Notes: generated by a model from the letters alone, not told the origin. A stretch of 64,000 nucleotides of DNA from Sphingomonas sp. KR3-1 (GCF_040049295.1 NZ_JBDZDQ010000001.1:1612001-1676000), one strand, 5' to 3'; counted from the stretch's first letter, positions 56,189-64,000 are shown. Translations and numbers: made by a program.

Positions 56189-57241
56189 ATGCTCCAAAAT
56201 CAGTACTGGGTCGGACTCGACATCGGCGAGGCGATGACAGCAATTTGCGTGACCGACGATGCGGGCGCAGTCGTTCTCGAAAATGCGTGTGAATCGACCC
56301 TCCGAGCTGTGGACGCTGTTCTAGATCGGTTTCCAAAGGACCAGATCGGCCTTGTCGGTCTTGAGTCGGGCATCGGCTCGAACCTGACCCGGAAATTGAA
56401 AAATCTCGGGTATCCAGTTGGTGCATTTGAAGCGCGCAAGGCGAGCAAGTTTCTAGCGATTCGCCGAAACAAAACCGATCCTGGTGACGCTGCTGGTCTC
56501 GCGCAACTCGCGCGACTAGGCCGGGCTACCGTGAGCCAAGTTCATACGAAGACACTCGAGACCCAACTGCTACAGTCGAAACTTTCGATGCGGCGATTGT
56601 TGATCAAGCTTCGGCTGTCATTGGAATCGAGCGTGAGGTCGCGGGTCAGGAGTTATGGCGCATACGTCAAATTCGCTCGAAAGCCGGTCGACCTTCGGCA
56701 GGCAATCCACGATGCCAATCTGCAGATTCTAGCGGACGACGGCATCGATATTGCAGCGGAGATTTGTCCGCTGATCGACCTCTGGGAAGCTGTCCGAGCT
56801 TATCTGAAGCAGCTCGATAAAGCACTTTTGCTAGAAGCGAAAGCTCATCCGATCTGCAAGAACTTGATGTCGGTTCCGGGTGTAGGTCCGATCTGCGCGC
56901 TGTCATTCTACTCCGCCGTAGAGGATCCGTCGCGCTTCAGGCGGGCGTCCGAGGTCGCGAGTTACCTCGGTCTGACACCGCGAATTTATCAATCCGGCAA
57001 GGCTTTTAGTACCCGTGGCATCAGTAAGATGGGTAACAAAATGACCCGCTCGAGCTTGGTAACGGCAGCAACTGTTATGTTGTGTGTTAGCAAAAAGGAG
57101 AGCGCGTTAAGGACATGGGGCCTGTCGCTCGTCGAACGAATCGGTCGACGACGGGCAGCGGTAGCTGTGGCTAGAAAGCTGTCGGTCGTGATGCTCTCAA
57201 TGTGGCGATCTGGTTCGGAATTTCGAGCCAATACGCCATAA
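56189..57241 (+). CDS. IS110-family DEDD transposase
   Basis: The 350-residue recombinase has the N-terminal DEDD RuvC-like domain with acidic residues at D11 (GLDIG), E59 (GLESG), D97 and D100 (KTDPGDA). The C-terminal Transposase_20 domain holds LMSVPGVGPICALSFYSAV and GISKMGNKMTRSSL, the latter a Ser-containing region in the part thought to form the second active-site half. GGAGAA precedes the ATG. The element probably includes flanking noncoding DNA; exact ends are unknown. Confidence 0.9.
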   Translation: MLQNQYWVGLDIGEAMTAICVTDDAGAVVLENACESTLRAVDAVLDRFPKDQIGLVGLESGIGSNLTRKLKNLGYPVGAFEARKASKFLAIRRNKTDPGDAAGLAQLARLGRATVSQVHTKTLETQLLQSKLSMRRLLIKLRLSLESSVRSRVRSYGAYVKFARKPVDLRQAIHDANLQILADDGIDIAAEICPLIDLWEAVRAYLKQLDKALLLEAKAHPICKNLMSVPGVGPICALSFYSAVEDPSRFRRASEVASYLGLTPRIYQSGKAFSTRGISKMGNKMTRSSLVTAATVMLCVSKKESALRTWGLSLVERIGRRRAAVAVARKLSVVMLSMWRSGSEFRANTP

Positions 57242-57661
57242 ACTGGGCTTAGCTTCCGGCTGGGAGGGGCAGGCTTGGACTTCGAAAATGGGGGAAGGAC
57301 TCCATCGAGATCCTTCGCGATAGCGTGAAGCCAAGCCTTAGTCCCACCTCGCAGTTCAACGATTTGCGTTGTCCCAAATCCCGTTGCCAATGCGACAACT
57401 CGGCCCCCTCCCGCTCGCAAACTTTTACCGCGCGGCCCCTATCGGATCTAAGTGGGCGAGGGTTTGTGTCGTGTCAAAAAGTCCCGGAAATGGAAGAAGT
57501 GAGATGCAAGATAAAGGCAGTGTCTCGCGACCCTGCTTAAGTGATTGTCTGCACATCCTTTTCTTACGAGACAGGCGCTGCGCGCTGCGAGACAATGCGC
57601 TCAGGAATGGCGGAAATCCGCCATTTTCGCCGCCAGATCGCGAGACTCCGGGGGCAGCGCG
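57242..57661. other. Region between IS110 transposase and relaxase remnant
   Basis: No supported gene is present. The first part may be the right end of the IS110 element. Just before the relaxase start, AATGGCGGA and TCCGCCATT form a perfect 9-base inverted repeat with a 2-base loop (57606-57625), and a GCGCTGCGCGCTGCG stretch lies at about 57577. An inverted repeat upstream of a relaxase is the usual place for an origin of transfer. Confidence 0.4.
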
Positions 57662-58815
57662 GTGAAGGACGACGACTTACCCCCAGGGTCGGGGCGTGGC
57701 CGCAACAAGGACGGCAAGCGGGCCGTCAATATGGCGGGCGCGTCCTCGCCGCGGCGCGGCTGGCGGGAAACAAGACCGGCGTCGTCGGGCGCCGTTTCGA
57801 CGGCAGCCGCATCGGGCGGGGCGCGAGCATGGGCCGGTTGCTTTCCAGCCGCGACCGTCTCGCCGGATTCCACAGCCGGCGCGCCATCGTCAAGACGCGG
57901 TTGGTCCGGCTTGCTGGCAAGGGTGCCGGCGCGGCCCGTGCGCACCTGCGCTATATCCAGCGCGACGGGGTCACGCGCGAGGGCAATCCCGGCGAGTTGT
58001 ACGGCCCGGAGACCGATACCGCCGACGGAAAGGCGTTCCTCGAAAAGTCTGCCGGCGACCGGCATCAGTTCCGCTTCATCGTCTCGGCCGAGGACGGCGC
58101 CGAATATTCCGACCTGAAACCCTACATCCGGCGGCTGATGGCGCAGGCCGAACAGGATCTCGCCACCAAGCTCGATCGGGTCGCCGTCGACCACTTCAAC
58201 ACCTAGCGTCCGCACACCCATATCATGCTGCGCGGCGTCGATGACCGTGGCGAGAATCTCGTCATCGCCCACGAATACATCGCGCATGGCTTTCGCGAGC
58301 GTGCGGCCGAGCTTGCGACGCTCGACCTGGGGCCTCGCACCGACCGCGAGATCGAGGCGCGGCTACGCCACGATGTCGACCAGGAGCGGCTGACCGCGAT
58401 CGACTGGCGCCTGCTGTATCGGATGAATGACGACCGCGTGATGTCGCCCGCCGATAACGACCCGTTCAAGCAAGCGGTCGCGACCGGCCGATTGCGCAAG
58501 CTCGCGGCGATGGGCTTGGCCGAGCCGATCGGCGAAGGCCGTCATCGCCTGGCCGATGGGCTGGAAGACACGCTGCGCCGTATGGGCGAGCGCGGCGATA
58601 TCATCCGCACCATGCAGCGCGAGTTGACCGCGCGCCGGATCGATCGCGCCGGTGCCGACCACGTAATCGACGCGCAACCGCGCGAACCGATCGTCGGGCG
58701 GGTGATCCATCGGGGCCTTTCCGACGGCCTTCGCGACCGACACTTCATGATGATCGACGGCGTCGATGGCCGGGTCCACTATGTCGATAACGGCCGGGGC
58801 GAGGCGACGCAGCTA
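57662..58815 (+). pseudogene. VirD2-like conjugative relaxase, decayed
   Basis: Recognisable relaxase sequence runs from a GTG at 57662 but is not in one frame. VKDDDL, RGRNKDGKRA and later segments lie in different frames, needing a deletion near 57678, an insertion near 57695 and a deletion near 57727. The rest is in one frame (GRRYGGRV-like start, then RLLSSRDRLAGFHSRR, LRYIQRDGVTREGNPGELYGPE) up to a TAG at 58204-58206, just before the metal-binding RPHTHIML segment. After the stop the frame continues (FRERAAELATLDLGPRTDREIE, LRKLAAMGLAEPIGEG) until similarity ends near 58815. The protein cannot be functional as written. Confidence 0.85.
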
Positions 58816-58911
58816 GAGGGCTCGTGGTCATTAGAGTTCAGCCTATCCGTGGCCTGCCCAACCTTTTGCTCTCGCCGCAAGCGAGGCGGCGGCATAAAGC
58901 GCCGGCAATTG

Positions 58912-58958
58912 TTGGTGCCATTTGGTGCGTTTTGGTGTATAACTGTGCTGATTAGCAC
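58912..58958 (+). promoter_or_regulatory. Candidate operator/promoter with phased direct repeats
   Basis: TTGGTG occurs three times at exactly 10-base spacing (58912, 58922, 58932). The last runs into TATAAC at 58938-58943, a possible -10 box, and a GTGCT-GATT-AGCAC palindrome follows at 58945-58958. The site lies just before a regulator-like small gene, suggesting autoregulation. Confidence 0.5.
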
Positions 58959-58973
58959 GGGACGCGATTTGGT

Positions 58974-59171
58974 ATGCAGGGTGAGGATGCGCGATTTACA
59001 GTCACCGTCGATCGTCAGATTTACGAGGCGCTGCTCAATGTCACGGATCGCCGGCGGCCACGTCTCACCAAGCGCTACGTCGTCGAATTGGCGCTCTCGC
59101 GACTGCTCGAACAGGTGAATCGCGGTCAGCTTGAATTGGGCTTGGAAACGAACAATGGTCGACGGAAGTGA
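58974..59171 (+). CDS. Small ribbon-helix-helix-like protein
   Basis: The 65-residue protein has an opening strand (RFTVTVDRQIYEALL) and two predicted helices (KRYVVELALSRLLEQVNR) in the order of CopG-type ribbon-helix-helix regulators. It overlaps the methyltransferase start, which implies coupled expression. It could control the methyltransferase as C-proteins do in restriction-modification systems. The fold call comes from pattern only. Confidence 0.6.
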   Translation: MQGEDARFTVTVDRQIYEALLNVTDRRRPRLTKRYVVELALSRLLEQVNRGQLELGLETNNGRRK

Positions 59172-60555
59172 TGTGACAGACCTTCCTGTAATCTCACTAT
59201 TTTCGGGCGCGATGGGCCTAGATTTAGGCCTTGAACGCGCGGGTTTCCGGATCGCGGTAGCGTTGGAATGCAATCCTTATGCGGTTGCTACCATTCGCGC
59301 CAACCGTCCCAACTTGCCGCTCATAGATCGGCCTATTGAAGAGGTCACGACCCAGGAAATTCTCGATGCTGCGGGTTTACGTGCCGGCGATCCAGTTGTC
59401 GTCGCCGGCGGACCGAGTTGTCAGGTATTCAGTACCGCCGGCGCGCGCAAATCTTTGGGCGATCCGCGTGGCGGATTGTTCGAGCATTTCGTCCGTGTTG
59501 TTCACGAGAGCCAACCACGGTTTTTCGTGATGGAAAACGTTCGTGGCCTGCTCTCCGCCGCGGCTCGGCATCGCCCCCTAAATCAACGAGGACCGGGCCA
59601 TCCTCCGCTTCAACCGGACGAAGAATTGGGTTCGGCCTTGCAGGTCGTGGCCGCTCATCTGCGCGAGCTTGGCTATTATACGATCTTTGATGTGTTGAAC
59701 TCGGCAGACTTTGGAACGCCACAGACGCGGCAACGCTTGCTTTTCCTGGGCAGTCGCGATGGCGAGGCGATGCGCATGCCTATGCCAACGCACGCACGTA
59801 GCGGAGGCGACAAAATTCAGTGGCGGACGCTCCGCGATGCCGCAGGCGATCTTCATGATGCAGCGCCTGAATTCTATACCTTCTGCCCCGCGAAGGAGAA
59901 GTATCTTAAGCTTGTCCCGGAAGGTGGAAACTGGCGCGATTTGCCCGAAAATGTCCGCAAGGAAGCATTGGGTCGTGCCTATGATTCCTGGGGTGGGCGT
60001 TCCGGCTTCTTTCGGCGCTTATCCTGGGATCGCCCCAGCCCAGCGCTGACTACGCGACCTGACAGCAAGGCCACCAGCCTATGCCATCCGACCGAATTGC
60101 GGCCGCTCAGCGTGCGCGAATATGCTCGGGTGCAGGAGTTCCCGGACGATTGGATTTTCTCGGGCCCCGTGCGCAAGAAATATGAGCAGGTCGGCAACGC
60201 TGTGCCGCTTGGGCTGGGCGAGGCCGCCGGACGGGCGATCCAATCAGTGATGGCGACACAGTCGATCACCGATCGCCGTGGCCAGGTTGAATGTTTCAAT
60301 CTCGATCTGCTAAGCAAGCTGGCGAAACGCCCCAAGACAATCGTCAATCCGCCGCGGATGCGCAGTGACACCGAAACCGACACCATCTCGGACTGGTACA
60401 ACGGGCCGGGCCGAATGCGACGCGATCCGATCGACTATGCCGCACCGGAGATCGCGGAAGAATTGCGTCGACGCATGAACCTGCCAGCGACGGAGGTACC
60501 AGAAGGGGATAATGCCGACGACACCGCTGAAGATACCCTAATTGCCGCCGAGTAA
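59155..60555 (+). CDS. C5 cytosine DNA methyltransferase
   Basis: The 466-residue enzyme should transfer a methyl group from SAM to C5 of cytosine in a specific DNA site. Motifs in order are LFSGAMGLDLG (I, 15-25), GGPSCQVFS (IV, with catalytic Cys at 89), ENV (VI, 127-129), QTRQR (VIII, 190-194), RPLSVREYARVQEFP (IX, about 316-330) and GNAVP (X). The target-recognition region lies between VIII and IX. Motif IV reads PSCQ rather than the usual PPCQ. The start may be 59155 or the GTG at 59173. No endonuclease gene is adjacent. Confidence 0.92.
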   Translation: MVDGSDVTDLPVISLFSGAMGLDLGLERAGFRIAVALECNPYAVATIRANRPNLPLIDRPIEEVTTQEILDAAGLRAGDPVVVAGGPSCQVFSTAGARKSLGDPRGGLFEHFVRVVHESQPRFFVMENVRGLLSAAARHRPLNQRGPGHPPLQPDEELGSALQVVAAHLRELGYYTIFDVLNSADFGTPQTRQRLLFLGSRDGEAMRMPMPTHARSGGDKIQWRTLRDAAGDLHDAAPEFYTFCPAKEKYLKLVPEGGNWRDLPENVRKEALGRAYDSWGGRSGFFRRLSWDRPSPALTTRPDSKATSLCHPTELRPLSVREYARVQEFPDDWIFSGPVRKKYEQVGNAVPLGLGEAAGRAIQSVMATQSITDRRGQVECFNLDLLSKLAKRPKTIVNPPRMRSDTETDTISDWYNGPGRMRRDPIDYAAPEIAEELRRRMNLPATEVPEGDNADDTAEDTLIAAE

Positions 60556-60587
60556 GCGTCGCTATGCATTGTATTCCGTCGTCCTGA

Positions 60588-62369
60588 TCAGCGACTGGCT
60601 GCGTTCGCGGAAAACAGCGCTATGGCGGCCTTGGCTTCGCCCAGGAAAGTATCCCGAGTGACCGGCTGTGATACGACGTCACCCAGAAGGGACTGGGAGG
60701 CAGCCTCTTTGGCAATCAGCCGCTCATATTCCTGAGTCTCGATGGTCTTATCGCCAAGCAGTACCAAATATTCGACATCGCGGGTCTGACCGCGGCGGTG
60801 GATACGATCCAGACTCTGCAAATAATGCGCGGCCTGGTTCGATAACGATTCATAGATGGCGATGCGAGCGCGGTGTAAGGTTAAACCCGCGCCGGCGGCC
60901 GCGGGGTTGGCCACCAGGATCATCGAGCAATCATCGTCCTGGAAACGGCGTACCGTATCGCGGCGCGTATCGACGTCGCTGACTTCGCCGTCGTAGCGCA
61001 TCGCACCATGTCGTGCGTACCGCTCGACAATGCGGCTGACCGATTTCGTGTAGAACGACCAGATGACAATCTTCTCGCCGGCGGCCACCAGCTGGTCAAC
61101 TAGAGCATCGAGGGCTGCGAGTTTGGCGGGGGTTTCTTGATATTCCGGGAAGATCGCGCTCGGATTTGAGCACAGCTGCAGAAGCGCCGATCGGCGCGCC
61201 AGGAAGTTGGCGAACTCGCGTCCGAATTGCCGCTCGTCGGTCTTCTCCACATCGGCGACCAAGTCATTCAGCAGCTGGCCGTACAGGCGCCCCTGCTCAG
61301 GTGCGAGCGGGACGAAGATGCGCTGGAAGGACTTGGAAGGAAGATCGGGAAGCACCTGAGCTTTGAGATGACGAATGAACAGCCCGCGCTTCTCGATTAC
61401 CTCCTGCACCACTGGTGCGGCCTCGGTTCGATCTTGCGGAACATCTACGCCGTCAAAAGCCAAACCGAAATCGACCAGGCTGAACTGCTGAACAAGGTCA
61501 CGCGGGCTATTCGGTGCTGGAGTTCCGCATAGGACGAAAGCTCGCCCGCACCATTCACGCAGCCGGCGAATGGCGCGGGTTCGCTGGGCATCGAGCGATT
61601 TGATGAAAAAAGACTCATCGACCGCCAGAACCGTTCGTCCCGGCCGGCTTCGTAGTAATGCCGTGAGTTCTACCTCCATGCTCAAAGCTGTCTCGAAGTT
61701 GGTGACGATGACGTCGGGATCTTCTTGTAGGATACGACGCTTCTCGCGTGCTGAACCAGAAACGATCGCAACACGGTAGAGGTCGGGTCGAAAACGAGCT
61801 ATATCCTTGGGCCACTCAGGCACCATACTCTTCGGCGCGATGATCAGCACACGGTCGGCCTCATTGCGGCTCGCCAGAAGGTCGAAGGCAAAAATAAGGG
61901 TGACCGTCTTGCCAGCGCCCTGCTCATCGAACACGCATAAGCCGAGTCCACCTTTCGCCGTCATCGCTGCGACATTCACCACCTGATGGGCGTCGAGAAT
62001 GTTGAGGCCATCGCTATCAGCAATCTCGTGTCTGGCGGCGATGGGACCGGCTGCCTTTAGTCGATGTAGCGCTTCAACATTCGCATGGAAGGTTTCGCCA
62101 GCGGTAACGCGGTTTGCGACAAATTGGCGAGCCTCTGATGTCCAACGCAGATCGATGCCATCAATCTGGTCAAGCTGCCCTGCGAGTGGGAACGGAATGA
62201 AGATGCCACTTGCCGACCGCCGCAGCGGCATGTCGCCGGCGTGGCGCTTGAGGCGGGTCAACAGGTCGGCGCTCCGCTCGCGCTCGCGGATCCCCAGATA
62301 CAATCCGTCGAGCGCGTCGCCGACCCGGACATCTGCAACGATCCGAGCCATGTTCGAATTACCCAGCAT
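60588..62369 (-). CDS. SNF2-type helicase-like ATPase
   Basis: The 593-residue protein is a two-domain SF2 ATPase of the SNF2 kind. It has Walker A DEQGAGKT (148-155), a Walker B variant VDESFF (250-255), CGTPAPN (281-287) and the C-terminal helicase motifs ANPAAAGAGLTL (487-498) and SLDRIHRRGQ (519-528). The first 120 residues have no recognised fold and may bind partners or DNA. The enzyme likely translocates on DNA rather than unwinding it. The ATG at 62369, after GAGGCGGGGG, overlaps the end of the ParB-fold gene; 62351 is an alternative. It is convergent with the methyltransferase. Confidence 0.85.
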   Translation of the reverse strand: MLGNSNMARIVADVRVGDALDGLYLGIRERERSADLLTRLKRHAGDMPLRRSASGIFIPFPLAGQLDQIDGIDLRWTSEARQFVANRVTAGETFHANVEALHRLKAAGPIAARHEIADSDGLNILDAHQVVNVAAMTAKGGLGLCVFDEQGAGKTVTLIFAFDLLASRNEADRVLIIAPKSMVPEWPKDIARFRPDLYRVAIVSGSAREKRRILQEDPDVIVTNFETALSMEVELTALLRSRPGRTVLAVDESFFIKSLDAQRTRAIRRLREWCGRAFVLCGTPAPNSPRDLVQQFSLVDFGLAFDGVDVPQDRTEAAPVVQEVIEKRGLFIRHLKAQVLPDLPSKSFQRIFVPLAPEQGRLYGQLLNDLVADVEKTDERQFGREFANFLARRSALLQLCSNPSAIFPEYQETPAKLAALDALVDQLVAAGEKIVIWSFYTKSVSRIVERYARHGAMRYDGEVSDVDTRRDTVRRFQDDDCSMILVANPAAAGAGLTLHRARIAIYESLSNQAAHYLQSLDRIHRRGQTRDVEYLVLLGDKTIETQEYERLIAKEAASQSLLGDVVSQPVTRDTFLGEAKAAIALFSANAASR

Positions 62370-63870
62370 CCCCCGCCTCATCGCCTGGCTCGACATAACC
62401 TTCGACGAGTTTTAGCGCCTGGTAGAGCCGCGCCAGGTTCTCATGCGACAAGGCATCGGGAGGACCGGGCCGGAAAATCTTGACGGGGGCATTCTCTAGC
62501 CAGTTGACGAAAATCTCGACGCGCTTGTTCGCGCCCACCTTGCGTTCGATCTCGCGCGACGCCTTGGCCATCGCGATCGCGGTCTCGACCTTAACCTGGG
62601 CCTCTTTGCCCTTAAGGTCAGCGGCTTCACGTAGATACAGCATCGCGTCATCGTCATTATAGACCGATTTCAACTCACGGATCTGCGCCCAGTTTTTGAA
62701 TTTGTCATCATAGAGCAAATCATAGACAAGAGCCTTGAAGCCTTCGTCATCATTCAAGGTCTGGAGAATACCATTCCTCCGGCCCTTCCCAATTTCTTCA
62801 AAGTACTGGAAGTATTTTTCGGCCTTGTGCTTGACGGCAAATTTGTCCTTTGCGCGTTCCACAACATGATAATCTTCGAACTCATCGGCGAGCTCGACCA
62901 TATTGATGTAACGCGTGACCCGATCCGTCTTGATCGCGAATCGGCGAGCGATCGTCCGACGTAGCTCCGTCTGGCGCGCCGGGGACGGGTTGGCGCGCCC
63001 TTCCAGTGAGAGCAGGCTCTGCCAAAAGGTATAAACCTTTCGAGCTTTCACGTATTCTGGCCAGTCCTGCTTGTAGTCCGGTTCGAAGTTGAGCGACACA
63101 ATCACCGCCTCGCGATCGTCATCCGTCGCATGCTCGGTCAGTTGCCAAACCTGAAGCCATTCAGCGCGCATTTTCTGGTCGGCATCGAAGTCAGAGCTGT
63201 TCAAAATGTAGTAGCAGGCAGTGACGCGACGATTTCCGTCGAGCAGATTACCTTCTTGATCGATAATTGGCGGCTTGCGCACGCCGTTCGTTGCTACGCT
63301 TCGCGCGAGCTCGCTGATCTCAAACTGATCGTCTTCGGTGACTCCAGGCAAACTCATTTTGCCCAGCATGATCGACAGCAACTCTTCGGCGTTGGGCTGG
63401 CGACCATGGGCCTGCTGGAACTGGTTCAAGTGGATATCGATGCGCTGGTTCTCACCCCAGAGCTGAATGTCGCGCGTGCGTACAAAGCCCTCACGAACCG
63501 CAACGCTGCGCTCATGGAAAACCGGGGTGGGTAGCACCGGCCGCGGCGCAATCCCATTGTGCTCAACCAACTCCACGCGCTGCGCCGATTGCACCGGCTG
63601 CTGCCGCAGTGCAACGCGCGCCGATTCGATGCGGTCGATCAGAGCCTCGAGATCGGTCGTGAACTGCTCCGTCACGGCCTGATCCCCACGGTCAGCCGCC
63701 CGCTCGCGGATCTTCGTCAGGATCCTGCCAAGCAGCTGCCGCGCTTCCTCTGGCGCAAGCGGCGTATCAAGCCCGGCCTGAAGAATGTCACGAACGACGT
63801 CGCCCACATCGGCAGAAACGTGCTCCGCCGCGGCGATCAACGCGCGAAATTCATGGGAGATATCGTTCAT
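62359..63870 (-). CDS. ParB-fold nuclease-like protein of unknown role
   Basis: The 503-residue protein has a central ParB/sulfiredoxin-like segment (VRKPPIIDQEGNLLDGNRRVTACY, with the box DGNRR at 211-215), a charged N-terminal region (1-130) and a long helical C-terminus (about 270-480) of unknown fold. It is distinct from the ParB-type partition protein at 52785. The box resembles those of ParB/DndB-like proteins that bind or cut DNA or nucleotides. Its start overlaps the stop of the next upstream gene (ATGA), so the minus-strand genes are one operon. Confidence 0.65.
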   Translation of the reverse strand: MNDISHEFRALIAAAEHVSADVGDVVRDILQAGLDTPLAPEEARQLLGRILTKIRERAADRGDQAVTEQFTTDLEALIDRIESARVALRQQPVQSAQRVELVEHNGIAPRPVLPTPVFHERSVAVREGFVRTRDIQLWGENQRIDIHLNQFQQAHGRQPNAEELLSIMLGKMSLPGVTEDDQFEISELARSVATNGVRKPPIIDQEGNLLDGNRRVTACYYILNSSDFDADQKMRAEWLQVWQLTEHATDDDREAVIVSLNFEPDYKQDWPEYVKARKVYTFWQSLLSLEGRANPSPARQTELRRTIARRFAIKTDRVTRYINMVELADEFEDYHVVERAKDKFAVKHKAEKYFQYFEEIGKGRRNGILQTLNDDEGFKALVYDLLYDDKFKNWAQIRELKSVYNDDDAMLYLREAADLKGKEAQVKVETAIAMAKASREIERKVGANKRVEIFVNWLENAPVKIFRPGPPDALSHENLARLYQALKLVEGYVEPGDEAGDAG

Positions 63871-64000
63871 TGGTCGGTGTCCTCATCGGCATCGAAGGTT
63901 GTGTCATTGTCGGGGTTGGTCGGAAGCGCTTCGATCTCGATACCCTCGGCGCGGGCGGCGGTGCGCAGCCGATCGAGACCGCGTGACATCAACGAGCGCG
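63867..64000 (-). CDS. C-terminal end of an unidentified upstream gene (partial)
   Basis: The last 44 residues of a minus-strand protein are visible, ending in an acidic tail (NDTTFDADEDTDQ). The stop overlaps the ATG of the ParB-fold gene, so it belongs to the same operon. The visible part is too short to name a family; the gene continues to the right of the window. Confidence 0.7.
   Translation of the reverse strand, partial: RSLMSRGLDRLRTAARAEGIEIEALPTNPDNDTTFDADEDTDQ

Larger units (their letters stand above)
48437..64000. mobile_element. Left part of an integrated element in tRNA-Ser
   Basis: The segment has a tRNA-end integrase, a second recombinase-like gene, an AlpA-like regulator, a ParB-like protein, a relaxase remnant and an IS110 insertion. 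It also has cargo with lower GC than the chromosome. The relaxase remnant suggests an integrative conjugative or mobilisable element now degraded. The right boundary is outside the window, so the extent is a lower bound. Confidence 0.75.

Noticed and set aside
62986..63056. A second copy of the tRNA-Ser end as attR in the right part of the window
   Set aside because: No stretch in the right part matches the tRNA 3' end beyond a few bases.
58912..64000. Assignment to DISARM, BREX, Dnd or a classic type II restriction system
   Set aside because: The hallmark genes of these systems are absent in the visible part, and no endonuclease gene adjoins the methyltransferase. The unseen gene to the right could change this.
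1..64000. CRISPR array
   Set aside because: No regularly spaced short direct repeats with unique spacers were seen; the repeats present are palindromic or in three copies at 10-base spacing only.

Overview
The window looks like about 48 kb of chromosome from a GC-rich alphaproteobacterium, most likely a sphingomonad (Sphingomonas or a close relative), followed by the left part of an integrated mobile element that starts at a tRNA-Ser gene and runs off the right edge. The assignment rests on protein relationships: a SciP-type CtrA regulator, an ImuB/DnaE2 mutasome, a fused circularly permuted ATP-grasp/alpha-E protein beside a transglutaminase, Ku/LigD end joining and a TonB-dependent siderophore receptor. 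GC-rich palindromic repeats are scattered between (and once inside) genes.

Region 1 (1-13.1 kb): the 3' part of imuB, dnaE2 and a small 2H phosphoesterase, each overlapping the next. Then come an alkyltransferase and a fumarylacetoacetase-family enzyme on the minus strand, a large hybrid histidine kinase, purA, and two small exported proteins, one carrying 11-residue LEA-like repeats. Region 2 (13.1-25.6 kb): a tightly packed minus-strand run (dnaJ-like, brkB-like, fabI, GNAT, aroC) and a transglutaminase/ATP-grasp pair. A TonB receptor follows with a Fur-box-like site in front of it, then a divergent membrane acyltransferase and a GumN/TraB-family protein.

Region 3 (25.6-35.1 kb): ligD and ku (bacterial NHEJ; ligD contains a palindromic repeat in frame), pdxH, a cation efflux protein, a PhzF-family enzyme, a PIN toxin/antitoxin pair, a MerR-type regulator, mnmA, and sciP. 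Region 4 (35.2-48.3 kb): two small GlsB-type membrane proteins around a SIMPL-domain protein, a two-gene RND efflux system, a DUF445 protein, an FMN-binding-fold protein, a HAD hydrolase, a four-gene Mla-type lipid transport operon, and a periplasmic prolyl isomerase.

Region 5 (48.4-64 kb) is accessory DNA. After tRNA-Ser(GGA) come a P4-type integrase, an unusual 657-residue tyrosine-recombinase-like protein, an AlpA-like excisionase/regulator, a 740-base hairpin-rich stretch, a ParB-family protein, a small sigma-region-4-like protein and a nucleotidyltransferase-HEPN fusion. Next are an IS110-family transposase and a VirD2-like relaxase broken by at least three frameshifts, a nonsense codon and loss of its C-terminus. 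The far end holds a lower-GC cluster: a ribbon-helix-helix-like regulator behind a repeat-rich promoter, a C5 DNA methyltransferase, an SNF2-type ATPase, a ParB-fold protein and the last 44 residues of a further protein. This is the best candidate in the window for an unrecognised restriction or defence system. The presumed nuclease or ATPase partners and the right attachment site lie beyond the window.
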